Positions 9,079 to 20,445 of a stretch of 64,000 nt of DNA are shown one piece after another (position 1 is the first letter of the stretch; every line of letters starts with the position of its first letter). This stretch comes from Annona cherimola (taxonomy: Eukaryota; Streptophyta; Magnoliopsida; Magnoliales; Annonaceae): assembly GCA_030490835.1 (NCBI GenBank), contig CM059972.1:44371452-44435451 (forward strand), given 5' to 3'. The translations under genes were made by a program, and so were the position numbers. The notes beneath the pieces were generated by a model, which did not search any database, was not told where the DNA came from, and saw only the letters and a list, made by a program, of their open reading frames with translations.

Positions 9079-10453
9079 TTTGCCTATATTTTGCTTTTGA
9101 AAAGCCCAAAGAATGGGACATAAAAGCATTTTTACGAAAAGTTAACCTAAAGGGATTTTTATGAAATGATAACCCTAAACATAGGGTGTTTTACACAAAA
9201 GTGTAAATAACAAGGGTGAAAGGAAATGTTTTCTATGCAAATGCTTTTATGAACATGAGTTATATGTTTTCTATATTGTTTATTATAAACAAGCGCCAAG
9301 ACGGGAATTATAAAAAGGATTTATGTCAAACTTGTTTTTGGACATAAGAATGTCCATTGCCAAAAGGCTTACATGAAAAGTGTTTATGGACATAAGAATG
9401 TCTAATGCCAAAGTATTTAAATCTAAAGTGTTTTAGGACATATGAATATTCATTGCCAAAGGAAGTTACGTCAAAAATGTTTTCGGACATCAGATGTCCC
9501 TTGGCTAAAGAAACTTATGATGAAAAATATTTTTGGACATAGACATGTCCCTTGCCGAAAAAGGCTTATGTGAATGATATTTTAGGACATGAGAATGTCC
9601 TTCTCTAAAAAGAATTTATGAGAAAAATATTTTGGACGTAAGATGTCCACTAGCAAAAAGATGGTTTTATGTAAATGTCTTGGAACATTATAAATGTTCA
9701 CACAAGACTAAAGGAAATGAATTAAAGAAGGTAAAACGCATATGTTTTGCCTTAACAAGCCCGGACATGGTTTGTAAATGATTTTAAGAATGATGTTTAT
9801 GAAAATGTTCTAGGACATAAAATTGTCCTCATGAACAAAGGATTTTATGACAATGTTTTAGAACATATAAATGTCCTCAAGTAAAAAGGTGTTCAAGATG
9901 GTTATGGAAAAGGTTTTCAAGAAAGTTTTGTCCTAATGATAAAATATTTGCTTACCAAGTTGTCACTCACATTATGTTTTCCCAAACCTTAGATAGGTAC
10001 TAGGAAACTCAAGAGGTTGCAAACCTAAGCAGGAGAAGAAAAGGTACGTGATGGTAGCCATGTGGGCTATAAGGAATGGGATAACATGATTAAAGTTCTG
10101 AGGTATGTTGATGTGCATGTGAACTTAATTAAAATTTTAAGTTTTATGTGAATCAATGATTAAATGTATGTATGTATAGAATGTATATGTTATGATTAAG
10201 TCAAGAAGACTTTCATTATAGAATAGCATGATGTGATGCTATGAATGATATATGAAATTTTATTACAAGCGTATTGTCGCTTGTATGATGAATGATGTAG
10301 AATGCAAAGAAATGAATGATGATAGATAAAAAAAAATTTGGACGAGATCCAATTAAGAACCCGCCGCATGATCAGGGCAACAATACTGATTCACATTTAC
10401 CAATCAATAAGATCTTGAGGTAAAGATGTGACGTCTGGGGTTGGGGCGCCACA
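9078..10453 (+). repeat. Gypsy I 3' LTR end portion
   Basis: Collinear with the last 1.3 kb of the element G LTR (from about 43465). It contains a hairpin minisatellite (9320-9900), the conserved TCACTCA block near 9962, and the terminal segment with AAGAACCCGCCGCATGATC and GGGGCGCCACA. The LTR start is missing. Confidence 0.82.
9320..9900 (+). repeat. Minisatellite of GGACAT...ATGTCC hairpin units
   Basis: About ten degenerate units of 50-60 bp (with a gap between units 8 and 9). Each has GGACAT, 3-5 bases, ATGTCC, then TTGCCAAAAGG-like spacer. One unit reads GAACAT...ATGTTC, keeping the stem by a paired change. Element G's LTR carries about four units at 43725-43910, so copy number varies within the family. 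Confidence 0.85.
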
Positions 10454-11316
10454 TTATCCATATAATTTCCATTTTTACAGAATTTTTTAACATAAAAAAA
10501 TCTGCTCAAATCTGTCCAACAAGCTGTCCACATGATCACATCCAACCATGCCCCATTTTTTGTCATTTTGTGGCATCAAAAGACTGCCCAAATCCTATGC
10601 ATTGAATGTCCCTATCATTCATCCCCTTTCATGCATTTTTTGCATTTTAAAAATTCACAAAATTTGCCCAAAATTCACCCCTTTGGACACCTTAAATGAC
10701 CTCTTAATTGCCTTGACTTTTGCATTAAATGAGAAGCTACTTTTTGAAGAAAAAGTCAAAGGATTTTGTCCTTATGTGATTAAGAATTTTCTCATGATAA
10801 TTATTTTAATCAAAGCCATCCATATGATAAGCCATCTCATTTTAACCATTCGTAAAAGATTTCATCTCAAAAGAACTTTTCTAGTGCAAGTTATGGTCAT
10901 TTGAAAATATCTCTTGGATTTGAATGAAATTAAATAATTATCACGCTAATTTAATCATGATTATTATAATACATTTCATTCATGAGATAGAGCACGTCAA
11001 CATATGCTTACCTTTCAAATTTCACGTCAATCGGCCTTATGGGCATCAAGTTATAAATTTTCAAATAATAACCTCATCAATTCCATGATATAATCAATTT
11101 AATTATAATTAATGAAAAAATTAACCATGACATATCATCATGCCTTACCTCATTTGGTTTCTTTGTACACATTAAACCACATTGAGCTAAGGTGATTAAC
11201 TTAATCATCTTACTTAATTAATTGCTTTAATCTCAATCATCAAATTGAATTATACAATTAACAAAGATTAATTGTCTAAATTACATGTATGGGTCTCATT
11301 TGTTATTAGTATCACA
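10454..11316 (-). repeat. Inverted Gypsy LTR fragment J
   Basis: Matches, in the same orientation, the last 850 bp of the element F LTR (54044-54893), including TTTCCATTTTTACAGAATTT, the AGAGCACGTCAACAT block and the terminal TATCACA. It is the start of a minus-strand LTR of the long-LTR family. Its other part would be left of element I. No PPT follows, so it could be a solo LTR inserted in K. Confidence 0.78.
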
Positions 11317-12758
11317 ATTAATGTAAGGTTCTCATCTTGCTACTATGAGACCTTATAGGTGTCCATATGTGTAGAAAAGCGAAATCAAGAAATAGGTATA
11401 GGAACTCCTTGATCAAGGATTTATTAGGGAAGTACCATCACATTTTCTACAGCAATTTTTCTTACCAAGGAAAAAATGGATCATGACATATGTGTGTTGA
11501 TTATAAGGCTATGAATGTGATTACCATCAAGGATAAGTTCCCAATATCTATTATAATTTACTAGAATTCAAATTCATTATCTTGGACAGAAGGTATCATT
11601 TGATGGTGTAAAAGTAGAAGACAGTAATATTGCTACAATACAGAGTTGGAAGAGTCCTACTGTTAATTAATTGTGATCCTTTTTGGGATTATGTGGATAT
11701 TATAGAAATTTTATTAAAGATTATGAAATGATAATTGAACCATTAACTACATTACTCTAGAAAGGCAAATTTTTATGTAATGAGGCTACAGATCAAGTGA
11801 TCGCAAGGTAGAATATAAAAAAGGGTCTAGCAATTCAGGGGCAAATGGTTTATCAAGGCAACATGAGACCTGTGCAGTGTCAAGTTCACGGATTGAATCA
11901 CCTTTATTTGATGCAATTAAAGAAGAATGTTTGATGAATTCTGAGTTACAGTAGTTACAAGCCAAGATTAAAGCTCAACCTTCAAAATTTTTAAAACTTT
12001 CAGTGCAAGGGGGTTTGGTGTATAAAGAAGGCACATTGCTAATACCTGAAAATAGCATACATCAAGCTACTTTTTGAGTCAGTTCTATGATTTTATTTTA
12101 GGAGGGCATTCTAGAGTTTTGAGAATCTATAAGAGGTTGACGGCCTAGCGAGATTACCTCAACCACTTCAAATTCCAAATCAGGTATGGGAGGAAGTAAC
12201 TATGGACCTTATTAATGCATTTCCTTTGTCTAGGGGAAAATTTGTGATATTAGTGGTGGAGGACAGATTATCAAAGTATACTCATTTCATTGCATTAGCA
12301 CATCCTTATAGAACTGTTGTTGTGGCCAAGGCATTTCTTCAGGATGTGGTTAAATTGCATGGCATTCCAAAACAATTGTTTCATATAGAGATTCCATATT
12401 TCGATGCCATTTATGGAAGGCATTGTCCAAGGAACAAGGAACTCAATTGTCTTATAGTACTGCATACCATCCTCAAAGTGATATCCAAACGGAGAAGCTA
12501 AACAGAATACCCGAAGCTTGTTTGAGGAGTTACGAAATGGAAAGGCCTAGGAAATGGGTAGACTTTTTAGATTGCATAGAGTTATGGAGCAGTGTTGTGG
12601 AATAATACAACTTATAATGCTAGCACACAAGCTACTCCTTTCAAGGTGGTGTATGGTCGTGATCTCCCTCCCATCATTCCTTATGAAAAGGGATCAGTCA
12701 AAATTGTTGTTGTTGATGCTTGTCTGGGATAAGATGCTTGCTTGTGTTAAGGACAAAC
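11317..12758 (+). pseudogene. Old Ty3/Gypsy element K, RT/RNase H/integrase remnants
   Basis: Heavily mutated plus-strand Gypsy pol. Recognisable pieces, in order: RT entry (LLDQGFIRE..., then VDYKAMNVITIKDKFPI after a frameshift) at 11405-11560; the RT/RNase H join (HYLGQKVSFDGVKVED, then LCGYYRNFIKDYE) at 11570-11760; the ANGLSRQHE motif before integrase near 11845; and the integrase core (TMDLINAFPLSRGKFVILVVEDRLSKYTHFI and GTQLSYSTAYHPQSDIQTEKLNR) at 12200-12520, ending in KVVYGRDLP-like and PYEKGSVKIV near 12650-12710. The catalytic cores are deleted or frameshifted. Reina/CRM/Tekay-type chromovirus affinity is likely but no chromodomain is seen. It is interrupted by element D at 12759. 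Confidence 0.82.
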
Positions 12759-12899
12759 TGATGTGCACCAAGTGCTTGTCGTTAAGAGCACTATGATCAT
12801 CAATTTAATTAAAATTAACCGAAACACATTAAAGCTACCACTATAGAATAACAATGAGTCGGGTCAAATCCATAGAGAGGCAATGTAGTTTTGAATTGT

Positions 12900-13220
12900 T
12901 TTAAAGAGAGAGAGGGTGTATAGAGAAGAGAGAGAACGAAATTAGAGTGAAAGGATAAGAAATTAGAGAGGGAGAAAGAGAAAGGGAATAGAGAGATAAG
13001 AAAGATGAGAGAGAAAAAGAGGTTAGACAGAGAAGAAATTAGAGAGGGAGAGAGAGAAAGGGGAATAGAGAGATAAGAAAGAGGAGAGAGAAAGAGATAT
13101 TAGAGAGAAAAGAAAAGAGAAAAGAGAAGAAATTAGAGAAAGAGAGGGAAAGAAATTAGAAAGAGAGAAAGAAGAGAGAGAAAAGATTAGAAGAGTTGGA
13201 GAAAAGAAAGGGAAAAAAGA
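12900..13220. repeat. AG-rich low-complexity stretch
   Basis: About 320 bp of GAGA/GAAA-rich DNA with repeated TTAGAGAGGGAGAGAGAAAG-like segments at two or three positions, consistent with microsatellite expansion inside the LTR. Confidence 0.85.
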
Positions 13221-14869
13221 AGCTAAAATAAAAGAAATTATAATTAACTAACAACTTAATTAAAACTATTCCAAGAAAGCAATTAAAAGCAATGAAATTC
13301 AACTATTAAAGCAGGAAAGAAAATTATATTAAATTTACTCTAAAAATTATAAAGCAATAAATAAAGCAATAAATCTAATCTAGGAATTAAAACTACAAAT
13401 TAAAAATTAACAACTATAAAGCATTAAAAACTATAAAGCAAAAAATAAAATTTACATAACCCAAATATGAAGAGCAAATCTCCACTTAATGAGAATTTTA
13501 TTGATTGGCCCTACCTTCTTGCTAGGGGTCCCGCAAGAAGAGGTTCCACCCAAGAGAGAGAGAATTATTTTTAGGTTTATTTTTCAAGGTAGGAGGGACC
13601 CTCCTTTTATAGTTGTGGCTTCTTGACATTTTAGCTTCCGATGTGTGATTCTCATTTCTATCGTTACTGTAGCTACCTTTTGCCGTGGATCTCTTCTGCT
13701 TTGGCCTGGCTGTTTTGCCCCTTCCTTTTCACTTTGTTTTCTTAATTTGAGTAATACAGATCTGGCCTGTGCGTGCGTTCTACAATCGGAGAGAAGACCA
13801 GAAGCTTGGTGCGGCTGATCGTTTCGGGCGTGGCTGCATTCTGGTAGTTTGAGTAGCGTTGGAGATGATGTTGATTCAAGTTGGGAGCGGTGCAATTTTG
13901 GTTCGCTGAGGAGGTGCTAGAAAAATGCATTGATCGATGGAATTGAAACGTCCGGTTGCCAATCGGTGATGAATGGAGTAGCAGCCAGTTAGACAGGTTT
14001 GGCGGCTGTGATTGAGAAGGAAAAGCTGTCGAATTTGCTACTGAAAATGGAGGTGGGAACGGCAAAAAATGGATGCAGCATGACCTTCCATGGCTGCCGA
14101 TTCTCGCTGCTTGACTTAGCTTCCGGATTTTGGATTTCTGGTTTGTTGTATTGACAGCGCAATTTTCGGCTAAAATTCGTTGAAGAAAGGAGCTCGATTT
14201 TGAAAGTTTTCTGCTGCACCTTGGACAACGATGGCTTAGAACAGAGGCACGACAGCTTGTAGGGTGAGATTTTGTTAGTGGCCTAGAGCTCTAATGGAGT
14301 TCGGTTTGGAGGGGAAAAAGCAGATTTGAGGAATTGCCGTTAATTAGAGCAGCTAATGGGCAATTTTTCTACTGCTCATTGCTGGGTTTAATGGCTGTCA
14401 TTCCGGGCATGGTGGACTGGTTGTTCGATGCAGGAAATAGGGAAGCTGCTATTGAAATTGACAGGTTGACTGCTGAAATGGTGAGTGGCGGCTAATTGAG
14501 AATGTGTTTTCTGCTCGTCGAAAGTGAAGGAGGGTCAGAATTTTGGGCAGATGGAAATTGGGTTTTTACGGACTACCGGCTTCAACAAAGTTGTTGCTTG
14601 AAGGGCCATCGATTTTGGGTGCTTGGTCTGATAGCTTGGAGGCGTTCGGTTCTACTGCCTGTTGAGGTTCGAATGCTTGCTGGGTTGAATTCAGTGAGTG
14701 CGATTTCGATTTTTGGGAGTGGCTTGTGACGGACGGCTGAAAGACGCCGCTGGCTGGTTGAGAAAGGGTTGCCGATTATTTCTTGAATTTTCTAAGGCCG
14801 AGAATCACGGGCTTCATCATGGAATCAATGGCTAAATTGTGTATTGATTTTTTTGCCTGCCGTGGATTT

Positions 14870-17074
14870 TTTTTTTTTTTTTTTGATAGAAGAATTACTC
14901 TATCCCGACCCCCTTTCCACTTGAAAAGGGTTCGGAGGAGAGAAATCCAAGCAATTTCTTGTCAAAAAATTGTCTGTACAGATTTTCCCTATAATTGCTT
15001 GTGGGGGAGATCCCCACCAAGTAGAGTGATCCTGTTCAGAAATAGAAACCAGATCGGCAAAGGAATGAGCCACCCCATTTCCTTGCCTAAGTACATGGTG
15101 TAAAGAGAGGTGAGCATTTGAATCGAGTATGGATCTAATTTCGTTGACAATATGTCCCACCAGTGAAGAGATGGCGCAGTCACTTGATAGGAAGGAATAG
15201 AGCAGAAGAGAATCTGATTCAATTTGTAAGTGGCCCAAGTTAAGCTGGAGCGCCCACTTTGTACCCATAAGAAAAGCATATGCTTCCATCATCAGTGGCT
15301 CCATCACACCCCTCCATCTCCACCCCTTGGCCACAATAAAAAGACCCCGGGAGTCCCTAATAACAGCCGCCAAACCAATGACCTTCCTTTCCCTCGAGCA
15401 ACGCGCGTCAATATTCAGCTTGAAAACACCATGTGGGGGAGCAATCCACCTAGCCACAAGAGGGCAATCCAGAACACAAGATTGACCAAGAAGATTCGCC
15501 CTCCTAAGCTGTTCCATATAAGCATGGCACCACCGTAGAGTGTCCTCGAAGATAGGTTGGACGCCCTCCTCCCTGCACTTGTTTCGCAAAAACCATATTC
15601 GCCAGCAATACACGATAAAGAAAGCCAGCCTATCCAGATTGTTGCCTCTAGACAGAGTGCACAACGATTCCAACACCTCCGATACGGGAGAGCTCCGGCA
15701 AGCAGCCATCCTGCCAATCCTCGCAATACACGGGCATCTCAAGAACAAATGATTAATATCTTCCACCTCCCTCTTACAAAACATGCAGAGCACCTCAACC
15801 GGGACACCCCTGTTTGATAGGTTCCAAAATGTAGGGAGTGCATTCTTCAGTAACCGCCACCCAAAAATCTTCACCTTACTAGGTAGCCCTGTCCTCCATA
15901 TAGCCCAAAAGAAACGAGCCAGACTGGGCGCAATCGTGGACATGGATAGCATCCTATGGGCCGACTTCACCGAGTAGTGTCCATTGGGTTTATGGGCCCA
16001 GAAGACACAATCCTGAACATCACCCCGGGGTAGTGGTATGTGCCTAACTTCCTGCCAGCCAACCTCACCCACAGCAGCCACCACCCTCTCCTTGATCCAC
16101 GACTTTGACTCATCATTTATGAAATGACTGACCAGGACATCCTCAGGTAAAGATAATGGTAGAGGGCCCGCCTTGCACGCCATAGAATCAAGCCATACAT
16201 CCTTAAAAAATCGAATCCGTTTACCATCGCCCACCCTCCATTTACATCCAAATCGGATCGATTCCCGCACCTTGAGGATGCTCTTCCACGTGTAGGAGTC
16301 AGCAGGTCCCCCTTTACAGCACCAAATATCCGAGTCCGGGAAATATTTAGCTTTAAGCACTCTATGGCAAAAGGAATCAGTGTTAGATGCTAGCCTCCAA
16401 ACCTGTTTAGCTAAGAGGGCGTAGTTGAAAGCAATTATGTCTCTGAATCCCATTCCTCCAGCCCTCTTAGGTTTATACATATCCGCCCAAGCAACCCAAC
16501 TCATATTCCTTTTATCTCCCTTCACGCCCCACCAAAATTTGCTCAACATGCTATTGATATTCTGACAAAAGGACCTGGGGAGAAGAAATATACTCATAGC
16601 GTATGACGGAATGGCGTGTGCAACTTCCTTAATTAAAACCTCCTTACCCCCCCAAGATAGGAGACGCCCCTTCCAACCTTGAATTTTCCGCCATATATGC
16701 TCATGAATACCCTTAAACATACCTTTTTTGGACCTGCCTAGCCAAGCCGGAAGTCCCAGGTAATGGTGGAAATCCCGGCCCTCCACCGCCAGTTGCTCGG
16801 TTATCTCCCGTCGGTCGTGATTATTCATATTTGAGCTGAAGAAAATGGAGGTTTTGTCCACATTGACCATCTGACTTGAAGAAACCGCATATGTGTCTAG
16901 GATATCTAACAAGATCCTTATGTCCGCTCCGTCCGCCCTAACAAATAGCAAAGCATCATCAGCGAAGAGAAGGTGAGAAATTTGTGGACCCCTCGGATTG
17001 ATTCTGATTCCATGGAGCACACCCCGGGCCACCGCCCTAGAAATGAGAACAGAAAGACCTTCCGCACACCCCGG
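14870..17074 (-). mobile_element. 5'-truncated L1-type LINE
   Basis: Minus-strand non-LTR retrotransposon. The poly(A) end appears as a run of T on the plus strand at about 14870-14883. The 15-bp TSD GCCTG(C/T)CGTGGATTT lies at 14855-14869 and 17075-17089, with one mismatch. About 2.2 kb remain: the RT C-terminal half, zf-RVT and RNase H. Truncation at the 5' end is typical of L1 integration. The insertion splits the element D 3' LTR. Confidence 0.95.
14900..17070 (-). pseudogene. L1 ORF2 C-terminal part: RT end, zf-RVT, RNase H
   Basis: An uninterrupted frame of at least 710 codons (17032-14900), continuing upstream into the truncation point with CAEGLSVLISRA-like RT sequence. The RT active site is ISHLLFADDALLF (residues about 18-30). 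Next comes the long thumb/connection region, then the zf-RVT domain (residues about 370-450, with CMFCKREVEDINHLFLRC), then an RVT_3-type RNase H (residues about 555-680: Asp in KLNIDARC, Glu in MMEAYAF, Asp in IESDSLL). The N-terminal endonuclease and RT fingers are missing, so it is non-functional although not frameshifted. The intact frame suggests a fairly recent insertion. Confidence 0.95.
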
Positions 17075-18090
17075 GCCTGTCGTGGATTTAAGTTTGCCTC
17101 GATTTGCTGGTTCGGTGGAGATGGAAATTGGGTAGATGCAGGAGCAGTCATCGGTGCTGTTGGTGGTGTACTCTGTTCGGCTTGGTGCTTGGCTTGTTGC
17201 GCTGCTTCAGACGAACGAATTTGGAGAAGAAGAGGGCAGCCATGGAAATCGATTTGGGGAAGATGGGGGAGCACGGAACTGGTGCTCCGGTGGTGTATGC
17301 GAATTGGTGTGTTTGCAGTGCTTTTAAATACAAATTTAAATATTAATTTCTGGATAAATAATTTCAATGACATCATAAATCATCTTACATTAATTTTTTA
17401 GCTTCTTTTGAATTTACTTTATCAATTACTTTATTTTATCTAAAAATTATATGATAATCTATTTTGTTACTCATCGAAATATAATTTTAGTCATGTATGA
17501 TTTTCTTAATTAAATTATTTTATAATTTTTCCCAAATTATATTAACAGGCTAATACATATTTTAACGTTAAAATTTTCTAGGGGATTGAGTCATAATTTT
17601 ATATTTTCAAAAATGTTGCAAAATGACCCGTTTTATAGCAAAATTAGAGATTTTATGAAAAATGTAATTTTTACAAAATTTCACATAAAATCTACATTTA
17701 ATTAACATTTTATACTCAAAAAGTGTGAATTTAATATGAAATTATACGAAGATTTTTAGACTTATCACACCCTCCAACTTAAATGTTGCTAGTCCCTTAG
17801 CAATGGAGATAGTTTAATATATAATTTTTTTAAATCATAGTGCACTACTAATTTTTATAAAAATCTAGGTGCACTACTAATAGTGATAGTAAGCTTTAGA
17901 AGTAAATTTTATTAGTTGATATAAGTAAAAATTTCTCATGACGCATATAAAAGAGTATAGCACGTGTATATGTGAACAAATGGGCCTTAGATAAATAAAT
18001 TATTTTCAGTTATCCAAGCTAAGCAACATTCATCAAAATTATGATAGTGACAGTTAATATATATATTTTAAATTTTATCTTCATTTTTTT

Positions 18091-18246
18091 CTCCCCTCAC
18101 CATATTTCAGGATATCTGGAGTTTTCCTCTTTTACTTCTTTTTTTTCATTCTCCTCTCATCATATTTCAGGGTATCTAGGGATTCTCCTTTTTTTATCTC
18201 TCTTTTTCTTCATTCTCCCCTACCATATTTCAGGGTATCTGGGGAT
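18091..18246 (-). repeat. Three tandem hairpin repeats near D 3' LTR
   Basis: Units start at 18091, 18151 and 18215 (spacing about 60 bp). Each reads CTCC(C/T)CTCA(C/T)CATATTTCAG then GGTATCTGGGG-like on the plus strand. The ends CTCCCC and GGGGA(T/G) can pair, as can inner ACC/GGT. Two homologous units lie in element E at 61205-61290. Confidence 0.85.
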
Positions 18247-18924
18247 CTACAATTTTTTTAACTAACAACTATCAATTGCAATGATATTAAATGTTACTTA
18301 CTTTGATGAGAGAGAAAATTTTTGTTATCATGGTACCTACAAGGTTCATTGGCGTGTAAGTGCAATCAGTGCTAACAGAATTTTAAAAACACAATGTAAA
18401 TAGTTTACAAATATAACTAATTACAGTTTTCTTCTTCAATTACTACCAAGCATAGCAAGTGCACTTTGATTTATCTCTATGTTTTTTTTAAAAAAAATAT
18501 TTTCTATATATATTTTTAAATTTTTTTAAATTAATATTTTTTTAGAAATTTTTTTATCAAGTTAAAGCAACCAGACCCCCCAACTTAAATATCTCTATCT
18601 TTAATAAACATGCACAAAATATAAAATAGCAGGAAAAGAGACAACCTGGGGTGTAATAATCTGATTAAATTATTGCAGCTTTCACCTACACAAAAATAAA
18701 ACGAAAAGCAAACTAACGAAAAAGATATATATACACATATTGGGTTGCCTCCCAACCAGCGCTAAATTTTACGTCTTTAGCCAGACGTAATAATTCATGT
18801 CATCCAATTCCTACTCTATTAAATTTTTTAACACTATACAGATTATTTATTACTTTCATATATTCATGCTCAAGAGTTGTAAAGATTAATGAGTTATCAA
18901 TGATGTCCAATATGTAACATTCTT

Positions 18925-20445
18925 CAATTTGGTCCAAATTATTCAAATTCGTTGAACTGTTATCGAACAAGAGCATGATTTTATTTTGGGTTAAATAGGA
19001 TTCTGTTTGAATACACAGCTCTTTAAAAAATTGACTATAATTTGGAATATATTGAATAACATCAAAGAGCGAAATTTGAATTTGAACCTGTTCAAAATTT
19101 GAATCATCTCTTCCTTTTTCATTAATTCTTCTATGCTAATGAGCTCATCTTTAAAAATATTTGAAATAGAAGGTAGGTACTTCTCAAAATTTTCATCAAT
19201 AACTTCATTTTCATCTCCCCCCAACTTATCCTCAATAAACTCTTTATTTCTCACCTCATCAGCAATTTAGTTATGATCTCTATCATCCATTTAAAACCTA
19301 ACATAGCTATTATCAATCTCCTCAATATTTTTCTGATCTTTTTCTCCTTCAAATCTATCATTAATCAATTTTTCATTATTTTCTATAATAGTTTCTTGAT
19401 TATGAAGAGAGAAATTTTCATTAAGTTTATGATCTGAGAAACCATCACTACATAATGTTGTAATTATTATCAAATGCTCAGGCAGTAGATTTTCTTGTAA
19501 TGATAGGTTTAGTTGAGTTTGATAATCAAAATGATTCACTGAAATGATAGTTGATTCATTAGATTCTTCCCCACATAATGTATCTACAATATATTCATCA
19601 TTAATTTTCATCTTGTCTTCTTTTTGGGCTAACTTTTGTTTATTAAGGGATTCAGCTTCTAAAGTATTTGGAAAGGAAATTTTAGGTAAATACCTATCAA
19701 GAAATTCGTCAATTATTTCATTTTTCTTTTTCTCTTAAATTTCCCTTAACTTATCTTCAATAAATCTTTTATTATAACTTGCCTCTACTTGATCTTGATC
19801 ATCTGTTTTAAATTCTCCTTCCAAGTTATCCAAGTGAGGAGATTGTTGATAATTTACTTGATATGATGAAAATTTTGAAAAGTCCTATTGTGGGGGATTC
19901 GAGTGCAAATACATATTTTATAATGGTCAACTCGACATTGGTACTCTAAAAATTTATTTTCTATGGTTTGAAAGCTATCGAGAAAAAAAAATTTAGTTCT
20001 TCAAGTTTCTCATTATAATTATAAGTTCGATGAGAAGATTGGTTAGTAGGTTGAGGTGATGAAATTTTTTTTTCAAGATATACATGTGACCCATATGTAT
20101 TTTAATAATGATTAGATTGACATTGATAATTTGAAAATTGACTTTGCTCAGGTGGCCACTGGGTTTGTAGATATGGAGGGTAGGGTTGCATTTGTTGATT
20201 TGTCCAAGAAGTATTAGGACAATTCATCCATTCTGAACTATATGAATTGTAATCAAGTGTAGGGAATTCACGAAAATTTTGAACTTGAAATGGTAAAAAT
20301 TGAGTCTCATTAGAATATGTTGTTTGAAAAGGAATCGATGTATTTAAGAATGAACTGTTTGAGTTTTGGCAGGCAAGTAAATCATTAAGCTTTTGGTTTA
20401 CTTCTTTCAACTTACCTAACTATTGATCAATAAAGTTTATGTCCA
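18925..20445 (-). pseudogene. Element D gag-like ORF remnant
   Basis: Minus-strand reading from ATG at 20445 (MDINFIDQ, then a stop, then LGKLKEVNQKLNDLLACQN) passes through several stops to about 18925. The first part is Gln/Pro/Ser-rich (20410-20102). The rest is acidic and Lys/Glu-rich (19611-19291, 19254-18991). A module FIEDKL...IDE(F/N)...YLP(K/S)IS occurs twice, at about 19775-19672 and 19255-19165. No zinc knuckle or enzyme motif is visible. I do not recognise a family; position after the PBS side of the element suggests a gag-like or leader protein. Confidence 0.55.

Larger units (their letters stand above)
7925..10453 (+). mobile_element. Ty3/Gypsy element I (deleted)
   Basis: Plus-strand Gypsy remnant of the long-LTR family also seen as G and F. 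Protease and RT coding (7925-9078) jumps directly into the last 1.4 kb of the 3' LTR (9078-10453), which ends GGGGCGCCACA like the other family LTRs. The deletion took the rest of RT, RNase H, integrase and the LTR start. Sequence after 10453 is an inverted LTR piece, so I probably landed inside another LTR; expected TSD TTATC at 10454-10458. Confidence 0.82.
12759..17767 (-). repeat. Element D 3' LTR (split by L1)
   Basis: Starts TGATGTGCAC at 12759; the first about 90 bp match the 5' LTR stub at 24957. It ends TTATCA at 17767, followed on the plus strand by a CCCTCC tract that is the minus-strand PPT. Without the L1 and its extra TSD copy it is about 2.8 kb. It contains an AG-rich stretch at 12900-13220. 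The plus-strand end is AT-rich with no reading frame. Confidence 0.78.

Noticed and set aside
9320..9900. CRISPR-like array appearance of regular repeats
   Set aside because: Units are degenerate tandem minisatellite copies with no unique spacers, inside a plant LTR.
15230..15977. Plus-strand frames opposite the L1
   Set aside because: Shadows of the L1 coding strand, which has clear domain motifs.
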